Positions 37,499 to 44,954 of a stretch of DNA of 64,000 bases are shown here, piece after piece. The translations under genes and the position numbers were made by a program. The notes under the pieces are model-generated. The model had not been told where the DNA came from. It saw only the letters and a list, made by a program, of their open reading frames with translations, and did no database searches. How positions within the stretch are numbered: position 1 is the stretch's first letter; each line of letters starts with the position of its first letter. This DNA comes from an uncultured Paracoccaceae bacterium (GTDB lineage: Bacteria > Pseudomonadota > Alphaproteobacteria > Rhodobacterales > Rhodobacteraceae), in assembly GCA_943787985.1 (NCBI GenBank), contig CALSOO010000006.1, positions 62,001 to 126,000 of the forward strand, written 5' to 3'.

Positions 37499-37552
37499 AC
37501 ACCCTAAAACACACGCCCGAGCACAAGGTTAATCAAGCGCACGGGCGGTTCA

Positions 37553-38110
37553 TCAGTACCCGAAGGCGCTGTTGGGCATCCAGTCCGGTGCCCCTTGGCC
37601 CGCGCGCATGTGCAAGCACGCAGAGCCGGTGCGTTGGAAGTATGTGGCCTCCAGCTCGTACCATCCTGCGGAGGGGACAGAGACCTCTGCGGGGGCGGAT
37701 TCTTCGCAGGGGTGGCGCCCGTCAAAGAACACGATTTCCTTGCCGCCGATTGCGACCTGAAGCCCGTCATTGCTAAGGAAATCAATGGTATAGGTGCCGG
37801 CTTCGTCGAATTTCACATAGCCCGATATTCCTGCAACCACGTGGAAGGGCCGCTTGGAGGTGAGAGTCTTTTCCCCTTCGCGCGTGTCGCGATAGTCTAG
37901 CCCCGTGAGCGGTTTGCCCGCCTCGGCTTGTTTGAGGTATTTGGTGGCCTGTGCCAGTGATTTGACGTCCCCAGGGTAGGCGTATTTAACCGCTAACCCC
38001 TCTTTCAGGCCCGTTGGCTGGGGGCTTGCAGGCTTGAGTTTGAGAGGTGCGGCAACAGCCGCAGTGGCAATTAAAAGTGTTGCAATACAAGTGCTTATGG
38101 TCAGTTTCAT
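37553..38110 (-). CDS. PA14-like domain exported protein
   Basis: Protein of 185 residues, start MKLTISTCIATLLIATAAVA, a signal peptide cleaved likely after VAA. The C-terminal two thirds (from about residue 85) read FHVVAGISGYVKFDEAGTYT, then FLSNDGLQVAIGGKEIVFFDG and GWYELEATYFQR, a beta-sandwich pattern of PA14 domains that often bind carbohydrate. It is a single exported protein in front of the glycan operon. I infer a possible cell-surface carbohydrate role, unproven. Confidence 0.72.
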   Translation of the reverse strand: MKLTISTCIATLLIATAAVAAPLKLKPASPQPTGLKEGLAVKYAYPGDVKSLAQATKYLKQAEAGKPLTGLDYRDTREGEKTLTSKRPFHVVAGISGYVKFDEAGTYTIDFLSNDGLQVAIGGKEIVFFDGRHPCEESAPAEVSVPSAGWYELEATYFQRTGSACLHMRAGQGAPDWMPNSAFGY

Positions 38111-38190
38111 GGACGTGGTTCCCCGTTGGCTTTTTGCTTTTTGCAAAGCCTACCCGCAAGCCTGCATATTAAGCAAGCGCGCCCACAGTG

Positions 38191-38667
38191 TTACCCGTTT
38201 TGGTAGAAGTGATAGCGCCCCGGCATGATCGTATCGGGACCGGAAATTTCCGTCAGTCCCACCATCGGTTGTTGCGACACGACCAGCCCGTTCGGGGCCA
38301 TCACAGCCTTGATCAGGGGTGACAGTGCTTTGCCTTCTTCAACGTCTAACTCTTTGACTCCATGTCCGAAATCGTAGTGTGCCAGTGCCATTTTATACCC
38401 GCCCTCTGCCAGCCGCGTCAGCATGTCTTCGGCCTCGCCTTGCAGAAAGTCTTTGGTTGGCGGCACGCAAGACGGGTGGCATTGCAGGATCCGGTCGATC
38501 ACCCACACCCGTCTGTCCGCATATTCACGCAGGTGATCGTATGTTCGCCCGTTTCCAAGCCCCATTTCAAGGATATCTCCTTGAATTTCTGTGGTTTTTT
38601 CAATCGCCCAGTTGATCCCGTCAATCTGTGCCGTCAACCGTCTGCGGAAGGATTCCAATCGGCTCAT
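38191..38667 (-). CDS. SAM-dependent methyltransferase family protein
   Basis: Protein of 158 residues. The SAM-binding glycine loop is visible as ILEMGLGNGRTYDHLREYA near residue 40, followed by a motif II-like WVIDRIL. It is smaller than most methyltransferases, and the C-terminal half is reduced. It is the last gene of the seven-gene operon, overlapping the deacetylase-like gene by 4 bases (ATGA), and is likely to modify the product of that pathway; the methyl acceptor is unknown. Confidence 0.72.
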   Translation of the reverse strand: MSRLESFRRRLTAQIDGINWAIEKTTEIQGDILEMGLGNGRTYDHLREYADRRVWVIDRILQCHPSCVPPTKDFLQGEAEDMLTRLAEGGYKMALAHYDFGHGVKELDVEEGKALSPLIKAVMAPNGLVVSQQPMVGLTEISGPDTIMPGRYHFYQNG

Positions 38668-39401
38668 GTCAGTTCCTTTTCAAGGTCAGCGACCACAGCC
38701 CCACCGTCCAGCATTTCTGACAGGAAGGCGTTGGAAAATGCCCAAATCTCAGGAGTGTGCACCAGATGGTGGGTCAAGTAGCCAAGGGGTTCGCGGGCAT
38801 CTTCGTGCCCGTCCAAGCGCGCATTGATCCGCTGCGCTGTCAGCGTGATGAGTGTGTCGGCATCCGCAAGTCCACGGTGCCCCCGCCAGAATATCGGGTC
38901 GATATGGGTGTTTATTGTCGTGATTTCAGCGGGTTGTCTTGGTCCAAACGTAGATGCCCCCAGGTAACCAACGTCGCGCAATTGCACGCCCAGATCGGGA
39001 TGCATACGGTTCCACGGGGGGACAAAGACGGGCAGCAAGGCGCCTGCAAAGACCCCTTTCAGTGCTGCGAGCCCGTCTTTGAGGCGGGCCAAAGCCGCAA
39101 CATCTGCTGTGGGAAATTCAGAGCTTTTCTGCCCGTTCAAGGCCATGTTTTCATGCGACCAACCATGCACCAAAGGGATCACATCCGACCGCTCCGCGAC
39201 ATAGGTGCCAAGGGACTGTCGGGCATGGCTCGGTATCACGGCCAGATGTACCGGAATGCCAAGGTCGGACGCCATCTGGTGCAACACATCCAACGCGGGT
39301 GTGGGCGTCACCGCGTCATCATCGCGCCACCACAAGGGCACCGCAACTTGAGCCGCGCGGCTGCGCGCCAAAGCGTCGCGCAAAGGGGTCCAATCGCTCA
39401 T
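38664..39401 (-). CDS. Polysaccharide deacetylase-like family protein
   Basis: Protein of 245 residues. The N-terminal strand-loop WWRDDDAVTPTPALDVLHQM, then IPVHLAVIP and HGWSHENMALNG fit a NodB-fold: the Asp pair at DDD and the His residues of the metal site (HGWSH) are in the usual order. A CE4-type zinc hydrolase removing N-acetyl or similar groups is the family expectation, but divergent members can lack activity. Overlaps of 4 bases couple it to the genes on both sides. Confidence 0.7.
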   Translation of the reverse strand: MSDWTPLRDALARSRAAQVAVPLWWRDDDAVTPTPALDVLHQMASDLGIPVHLAVIPSHARQSLGTYVAERSDVIPLVHGWSHENMALNGQKSSEFPTADVAALARLKDGLAALKGVFAGALLPVFVPPWNRMHPDLGVQLRDVGYLGASTFGPRQPAEITTINTHIDPIFWRGHRGLADADTLITLTAQRINARLDGHEDAREPLGYLTHHLVHTPEIWAFSNAFLSEMLDGGAVVADLEKELT

Positions 39402-40543
39402 GCTTGATCCACCAGATGTTCCACCATTTTCACCGTCTGTTGCGCCCCGTTAAAACCGGTATCAGGGACATGGCGACGCGGTGCGCTGGTCACAAGGTCA
39501 AGGGCGCTCAACAAGCTGTGAGGGGTCACGGAATGCGCTGTCAAATGGGCGATGGTGGGCTGTGTGGCCAAAGCGGTGGCGCGCAGCCCTTGTTCGACTT
39601 CCCCTCCTTCGTCAAAGGGGATGAATACGGCGGGAACGCCTGTTTGCAACACATCCAGCGCAGTGTTGTAGCCGCACATTGAAACAGAGGCTTTGGCGCG
39701 CATCAGCAAGGTGCGAAAATCGGGACGGGCGGCTTCGATATGGACATGCGATGGCGCGTCCGCCGCGAGCTCGGCTATGTCGGACTGTGTATTTTGGCCA
39801 CCGACCAGAATGCGCCATGGGTCTGCATTTGACAGGCTGGCCGCTTTGATCGCAGCGTCGAAAAGAGCGCGCCCAACAGAGCCCCCGCCAGCGCTGACGA
39901 TGATCTCGCCCTGGCCTGTGGTATCGGGGCCAGCGCGCGGTGAGGGGGGGGCCACAAAGCCTGTGTAGCGCAGATACGGGCGCAAGATGTCAGAGACCGG
40001 CCAGCTGTTCTCCAAAGGGGTCGTTGCCGCGTCGGAGTGAACCAGAACGGCGTCGTAGAATTCGGCCACGACATCCTCCGCGAACGCGGCTTTGCTGGCT
40101 TTGCTGGCTTTGCTGGGCGGCGCAAGGATATCACGGATAGAACACAGGATTTTGGGGGTACGGGGCACTGATCTGGCCGCGCTCAAGAGGGCCTTGAACT
40201 CGTCACGCAAGATGCGCCGCCCGAACGGAAACAGTTCGGTGATAAGGGCATCAGGCGGGTCGGACATGACCTCCCCTGTCAAACAGGCGCTGCGTTGTGC
40301 CAAATGGTCAGGCGATGCGATCTGGTCATCGGGGCCAAGCAATCGGGTAAAATCGACGCCGTCAGAGCGCACAGGCGGCAGCTGGATCAGTCGTACGCCA
40401 GCACTGCCAAGTTGCGGCGCCGGCATGCCGCCCGAGACGACGCGCACGTCGTGTCCCGCCTGTGCAAAGCTGTGGCCCAAGGTCAAGGCGCGGCTCAGAT
40501 GGCCTGTGCCCAAAAGGTGGGTCACAACGATCATGATCTTCAT
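39398..40543 (-). CDS. Glycosyltransferase, MurG/GT28-like
   Basis: Protein of 381 residues beginning MKIMIVVTHLLGTGHLSRAL, a GT-B N-terminal motif (GxGHxxR) as in MurG and glycosyltransferase family 28. The C-terminal half holds IIVSAGGGSVGRALFDAAI and SVSMCGYNTALDVLQTGVPA, followed by FIPFDEGGEVEQGLRATALA, typical of the nucleotide-sugar-binding side. The 9-bp tandem repeat at 40091-40117 encodes SKASKASKA and may vary between strains. Overlaps neighbours by 4 bases on each side. Donor and acceptor unknown. Confidence 0.8.
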   Translation of the reverse strand: MKIMIVVTHLLGTGHLSRALTLGHSFAQAGHDVRVVSGGMPAPQLGSAGVRLIQLPPVRSDGVDFTRLLGPDDQIASPDHLAQRSACLTGEVMSDPPDALITELFPFGRRILRDEFKALLSAARSVPRTPKILCSIRDILAPPSKASKASKAAFAEDVVAEFYDAVLVHSDAATTPLENSWPVSDILRPYLRYTGFVAPPSPRAGPDTTGQGEIIVSAGGGSVGRALFDAAIKAASLSNADPWRILVGGQNTQSDIAELAADAPSHVHIEAARPDFRTLLMRAKASVSMCGYNTALDVLQTGVPAVFIPFDEGGEVEQGLRATALATQPTIAHLTAHSVTPHSLLSALDLVTSAPRRHVPDTGFNGAQQTVKMVEHLVDQA

Positions 40544-41124
40544 GGACGTGCCTTTTGCAACCGGATCGGATCAGCGGGATGATGCCATGATTGGTTGGAT
40601 ATTTCTATTATAAACAATCGGTTGCGTTTGACTTGAAAGGGAGCGTCCCCAAGGAAATCATAGCCCGTGGCATGGGCCAACAGCACGCGCATGACCCCGA
40701 TATGGCACACGGCGACAGTGTCTGATGTCAACGCATTGGCCCACGCAACGGTCCGTGCGCGCAAGTCGGACAGCGCCTCACCAGAAGGCGGGGCAAAGGA
40801 CCAACCCCACGTTTCCATGTCGCGGTACCCACTGTCCGGATCCGCGCGCAGCAGTTTGCCGTGTTTGCCTTCCCAATCGCCCCAGTTCATCTCGCTCAGG
40901 CGGGGGTCTGTCAGGGGAATACGGCCCGTCACCAGCTCGGCGGTTTGCATGGCCCGTTGCAACGGGCTGGACCATAAAGCGGCGGTTTGCCAGTCGTCAG
41001 GCAGACGGAATTGCGCAAGGTCTGCGCGGGCAGTGTCATCCAGCGGAATATCTGTGCGCCCTTGGATGCGCCCCTCGCGGTTCCATGCGGTGTGTCCGTG
41101 ACGCAAAAGGGCAAGGCGGATCAT
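40540..41124 (-). CDS. Histidine phosphatase family protein
   Basis: Protein of 194 residues with the RHG signature at the N terminus (LLRHGHTAWNREGRIQGRTD), the phosphoenzyme His being the H in RHG. The second His is in VAVCHIGVMRVLLAHA and Arg/Glu near MNWGDWEGK. Phosphoglycerate-mutase-like phosphatases of this type can hydrolyse sugar or nucleotide phosphates. Its place between two glycosyltransferase genes, with 4-base overlaps, suggests it removes a phosphate from a sugar intermediate of the pathway; that is inference. Confidence 0.85.
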   Translation of the reverse strand: MIRLALLRHGHTAWNREGRIQGRTDIPLDDTARADLAQFRLPDDWQTAALWSSPLQRAMQTAELVTGRIPLTDPRLSEMNWGDWEGKHGKLLRADPDSGYRDMETWGWSFAPPSGEALSDLRARTVAWANALTSDTVAVCHIGVMRVLLAHATGYDFLGDAPFQVKRNRLFIIEISNQSWHHPADPIRLQKARP

Positions 41125-42197
41125 GCGGCTTGCCCCAAAGCGTGGTTCAAGGCCTGCATCAAAGTGCGCGTGGCAGCAGGCCGCAGGTGGTTGTCCTGAA
41201 CAAACCGGCGTGCGGCATTTGCAGCATCTGCTGCGGCTTTTTCATCGGTGAGCAATGTGTGAACACGCCGGGCCATTGGTGAAACGCCTTTGCGGGGCGG
41301 TGCGACGGGATCTTGCACGACGTCGCGCACACCGGGTCGGTCCTGGGCGACAATGGGCAGGCCTGCGGCTTGGGCCTCAAGGTAGGCCAAACCGTAGGCT
41401 TCATTGACGCCGGGCCAAAGCATCAGCGAGGCCATGGCGTAGCGTTGGGCCAAGTCCTCGGCGCTGAGACGTCCCAAGAACCGCACGTTGGGCCCAAAGG
41501 GGGCCATCATTTGCTCGACCTGAAGCCGCGCTTCGCCGTCGCCCGCAATTTCAAGCTGCCAGTCGCGGTGGGGCAGGGCAGCCAGTGTCTCGGAAATCAG
41601 CAAATAGGACGCCAACTTGTCACCGGCGCGCATCATCCCCACGCTCAGCATCGCGCCGTCACGGGTTGAGGCGTCAGGCAAGGTGCTGTGGTTCAGGAAC
41701 GGGCGCAAATGGATCAGGGATTGCGGCGCAGGGGCGTCCCGCACCAAGGCCTCGGAGTCCCGTTCCGTCAGGTAAAATATAACGTTCGCGGCATCACATC
41801 CGTCTTCTGCCCGGCGGGCGAAATCGGCCCATGGGCCGAACAGGCGTTTGCGCGCGCGCGACGCTTCGACCAGCAGATACGGAATGCCCAATGCCGCGCT
41901 CACGGCAGGCCCCACCAGATCGGGCGCCTTGTAATAGTTGTGGTAGGTCACCCACGCTTTCCAGCCTTCACGCCGCCCTTGTTCGATAACACCGGGAATT
42001 TGGGTATGGGCCGCGTCTACCAACTGGCGCTGGATGTCCGCATCGCCGTCTTTGTCCATGCTGCGCAACTCAGAGGCCAAGCTGATATTGCAGCCGCCGT
42101 CTGTAAGGGCCGCCATCACAGCGCGTGCCATTGCGCGGTCCCCGGATGGAACGCTGTGCCGCGGGGATTTCATCGGAGCGTAAAATCCGATATTCAT
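41121..42197 (-). CDS. Glycosyltransferase family 4-like
   Basis: Protein of 358 residues. The GT-B donor-binding region is seen in NEAYGLAYLEAQAAGLPIVA near residue 265 (the E-x7-E motif of GT4 retaining enzymes) and the preceding QLEIAGDGEARLQVEQMMAP. The N-terminal domain starts MNIGFYAPMKSP and contains YHNYYKAPDLVG. It is cytoplasmic or peripherally membrane bound by family. Coupled by 4-base overlaps to both neighbours in the operon. Confidence 0.82.
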   Translation of the reverse strand: MNIGFYAPMKSPRHSVPSGDRAMARAVMAALTDGGCNISLASELRSMDKDGDADIQRQLVDAAHTQIPGVIEQGRREGWKAWVTYHNYYKAPDLVGPAVSAALGIPYLLVEASRARKRLFGPWADFARRAEDGCDAANVIFYLTERDSEALVRDAPAPQSLIHLRPFLNHSTLPDASTRDGAMLSVGMMRAGDKLASYLLISETLAALPHRDWQLEIAGDGEARLQVEQMMAPFGPNVRFLGRLSAEDLAQRYAMASLMLWPGVNEAYGLAYLEAQAAGLPIVAQDRPGVRDVVQDPVAPPRKGVSPMARRVHTLLTDEKAAADAANAARRFVQDNHLRPAATRTLMQALNHALGQAA

Positions 42198-43429
42198 GCG
42201 AGCATCCCGCGCAGTCTTGTTGCCAGATGGGTGATGCCCGGATGCATCAGGAAATCGCGGGTCAGACGGGCAAAGGCCGCGTCGGCCATGCGTGGCCCTA
42301 ACGCGGGCTCATGCGCAAAGCGCTGCATTTCAAGGGCCAAAGAGGCGGGATCATCAGCACTCAGAACGCCGTGAACTTCGGTTTCGATGAACTCCGGGAT
42401 GGCAGAGACAGGGGTGGACAGAATGGGCAGCTTTTGACTGGCGGCTTCCATCAGCACGTTTGGCAATCCGTCACGGTCCCCGTCGCGGGCAATCCGGCTG
42501 GGCAGCACAAACAGATCGGCCCCACGCATCGCTTCGATGACGTCAGGCTGGTCACAGGCCCCTCGCCACGTGATCCGCGCGCCAAGACCATGCGCGTCAG
42601 CAGCCGCTTTCATGGCGTCTTTTAGCGCCCCGCCACCGATGTGGGTCCAGTGCCAGTCCAGCCCTGTGGGCAACACAGCAAGGGCAGCGATCAACCGATC
42701 AAACCCTTTCTTTTCGACCAAGCGTCCGACGGACATCATGTGAAAGGGATCACCGGCCTTGCGAAGGGTTTTGTGAGGCGGTTGCGGAAAACGGCCAAGG
42801 TCAAGACCGTGATAGACCAGATCAACGGGCGACCCTGTGGACAGGCCTTGCAAATGTCGTGCGCCGAATTGCGTGCATGTGGCCCCGAAAGCCGCGCCGG
42901 CTGTAGCGGGGGCCAGCTTTTCGGCAAGTTCCCAGTCAGGGGAGGTCCAGATGTCTTTGGCATGGGCCGAAAAAGACCACGGCAGCCCCCGCATCACAGC
43001 GGCGTAGCGCGCAACAGAAGACGGGGTATGCAGGAAATGGGCGTAAAGGCCGCGCAGTGTGACGGGGGCCTCATGGGCCAACACACAGGCTTGTCCAAAA
43101 CGGCGGTACCGGTTCGGGGTGCGGTCACGGGCAAGGTCGGCTTCAAACAAGGCATGGGCGCGGGCATAACCCGGCATGGCTTGCGCCCCTTTGCGGGCGG
43201 CACGCAGACGTTTGGGATCATCCTGCAAATATTCAGGCAAATATCGCACCCGCGCTTTGAGGCGGTCGTGCAAAGGGTGGGTTTTGTGATCGGTGGGATG
43301 GCGCAGGGACCACACCTCGAAATCGATGCCCGCCTCTTCGAGAGCCACAAGCTCTTGGGCGATGAATGTCTCTGAAAGACGCGGCCAGCCTTTGACAACC
43401 ACGGCCAGAGATGGGGTGGACTGCGTCAT
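42194..43429 (-). CDS. Glycosyltransferase family 4-like (colanic-acid type)
   Basis: Protein of 411 residues. N-terminal VVVKGWPRLSETFIAQELVA and then GLYAHFLHTPSSVARYAAVM match WcaL-like GT4 proteins that build exopolysaccharide repeat units. The donor site includes MMSVGRLVEKKGFDRLIAAL and GLPNVLMEAASQKLPILSTP. It is translationally linked by 4-base overlaps to the genes on both sides. Confidence 0.85.
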   Translation of the reverse strand: MTQSTPSLAVVVKGWPRLSETFIAQELVALEEAGIDFEVWSLRHPTDHKTHPLHDRLKARVRYLPEYLQDDPKRLRAARKGAQAMPGYARAHALFEADLARDRTPNRYRRFGQACVLAHEAPVTLRGLYAHFLHTPSSVARYAAVMRGLPWSFSAHAKDIWTSPDWELAEKLAPATAGAAFGATCTQFGARHLQGLSTGSPVDLVYHGLDLGRFPQPPHKTLRKAGDPFHMMSVGRLVEKKGFDRLIAALAVLPTGLDWHWTHIGGGALKDAMKAAADAHGLGARITWRGACDQPDVIEAMRGADLFVLPSRIARDGDRDGLPNVLMEAASQKLPILSTPVSAIPEFIETEVHGVLSADDPASLALEMQRFAHEPALGPRMADAAFARLTRDFLMHPGITHLATRLRGMLA

Positions 43430-44652
43430 TCGGCGGCAGAATTCAGGGCGGGGGTGTTCATCAGGTGCTTTGTACGCTCGATGACGTAATCAAGCCCGTC
43501 CAACAGCCCGTTCGCGCCCGCCTCCGAGGGTTTGCCTTGGGTGCTGAGGCCTTTAATCGCCTTGATCATCGACAAAGGCGTGAGCCCGTCGCGGGTTTCG
43601 TCCAGCATTTGCACCAGCCCGAGTTCTTCGGCGCGGCTGGCTCTGATCCATTGTTCCAGGCGGGGCACGGTGCGCGGCACGATCACAGCGCGCTTGTCAA
43701 AGGACAGGACTTCGCAAAACGTGTTGTACCCCCCCATGCAAACCACTCCGTCAGCGCCTTGAAACAGCCCCTCGATGCGGCTGTCAAACCCCACGGCGGT
43801 GACGCGCCCATTCAGTTTGTCCACACGAGTGGCGAATTGTTCGCGCACTTCGCCAGACAGGAAGGGGCCATAGACCAGTACAGCAGGCGGGCTCAAATCG
43901 GGGTCTTGTTCATAGGCGGAAAGGACCAGATCGACCATCGCCTTCCCGTCGCCGCCCCCTCCGGGGGTGATCAGAATGAACGGATCTTCAGGCACTTCGC
44001 CGACTTCACCCGCTTCACGGCGCAAATAGCCGGTCCAATGCATGCGGGCCCGCGCGGCGTCCGACAAGGCAAGTCCGCTGGTCGGGTCGTACACGGATTT
44101 CACACCGTAAACCCAGATTTCGTCGTAAAACTGTTCGGTCGCTTGCAACGCGCCTTTGCGGTCCCATTCGGTCGAGAGCACTTCGGGTTCATCCAGCACA
44201 TCGCGCAGGCCCAGAACCATTTTTGTGGTGCCGCGCTGGTTCAGCCATTCAAGAGTGGGCACAAGCTCGCCGCGAAAGCCTGTTGGCTCCTTGTCAACGA
44301 TCAACAGATCGGGGTCGTATTGCTCGATCGCGGACTGGATAAGACCGGCGCGCAAAGCGGTGGTTTCGTCGATATCAAGGCCAAGGGTTTGGCTGACATA
44401 GGAGCCGTCGGTCAGTTTTGTCACACCCGGGAGGCGCACGTGATCGACGCGTTCCGGAAAGGTAAAGCGCCCTGCAACAGGCGAGCCGGTGAGGATTATG
44501 GCGGATTGCACCGTGTCGCTTTGGGTCAGGGCCGAGGCCAAGGCACGGCTGCGGCGCAAATGCCCCAAGCCGAATGTATCATGGCTATACAGGACAGCCC
44601 GCCGCGTGCTTTGGCCCGTTATTCTGCCCGTTATTCTGAATGAGTGCGGCAT
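43426..44652 (-). CDS. Glycosyltransferase, MurG-like; first gene of the operon
   Basis: Protein of 408 residues with a GT-B N-terminal loop YSHDTFGLGHLRRSRALASAL and a donor-side ITPGGGGDGKAMVDLV plus GVVCMGGYNTFCEVLSFDKR. The central insert is longer than in MurG. The ATG at 44652 is the first of the operon; upstream, 299 bases separate it from the divergent MscS gene and must contain the promoter. A duplicated 12-bp stretch gives RITGRITG near the N terminus. Confidence 0.8.
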   Translation of the reverse strand: MPHSFRITGRITGQSTRRAVLYSHDTFGLGHLRRSRALASALTQSDTVQSAIILTGSPVAGRFTFPERVDHVRLPGVTKLTDGSYVSQTLGLDIDETTALRAGLIQSAIEQYDPDLLIVDKEPTGFRGELVPTLEWLNQRGTTKMVLGLRDVLDEPEVLSTEWDRKGALQATEQFYDEIWVYGVKSVYDPTSGLALSDAARARMHWTGYLRREAGEVGEVPEDPFILITPGGGGDGKAMVDLVLSAYEQDPDLSPPAVLVYGPFLSGEVREQFATRVDKLNGRVTAVGFDSRIEGLFQGADGVVCMGGYNTFCEVLSFDKRAVIVPRTVPRLEQWIRASRAEELGLVQMLDETRDGLTPLSMIKAIKGLSTQGKPSEAGANGLLDGLDYVIERTKHLMNTPALNSAAE

Positions 44653-44951
44653 GTCAGTCGTCTTTCGTGGTGCGGCAATTTACGGGGATATGCCCCCGCC
44701 GCCGCGTGATATTCGCAAACCCGTATAACACAGCGTGCAGGTTTCCCAAGCGGTCCTGCACATTTGTGGCGCTTTGTGATGTCACTTTTTGATGTGTTTT
44801 TATGACAAGGGCCTGTTTTCGGAGCAGATCACCCTGTGCAGGCCCCGATGACTTCACAGGGTTTTCATTTGCCAGGCTTCACAGGGTGGCAGGGGTTTAC
44901 CCTGCACAGGGGGCGTCATACGGTCGCGAGGAATTCTGAACTGGATATGTC
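44653..44951. promoter_or_regulatory. Divergent intergenic region with CACAGGG repeats
   Basis: About 300 bases between the glycan operon and the MscS gene. TTCACAGGG occurs at 44853-44861 and 44878-44886, and a CCCTGCACAGGG palindrome lies at 44900-44911 with a CCCTGTGCAGG relative near 44832. These direct and inverted repeats sit where a regulator could bind, but no known motif is matched. Confidence 0.35.
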
Positions 44952-44954
44952 GTG

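Noticed and set aside
43411..44643. 410-residue plus-strand open frame opposite the first glycosyltransferase of the operon
   Set aside because: Antisense shadow; the minus-strand frame has clear GT-B motifs and overlaps with its neighbour.
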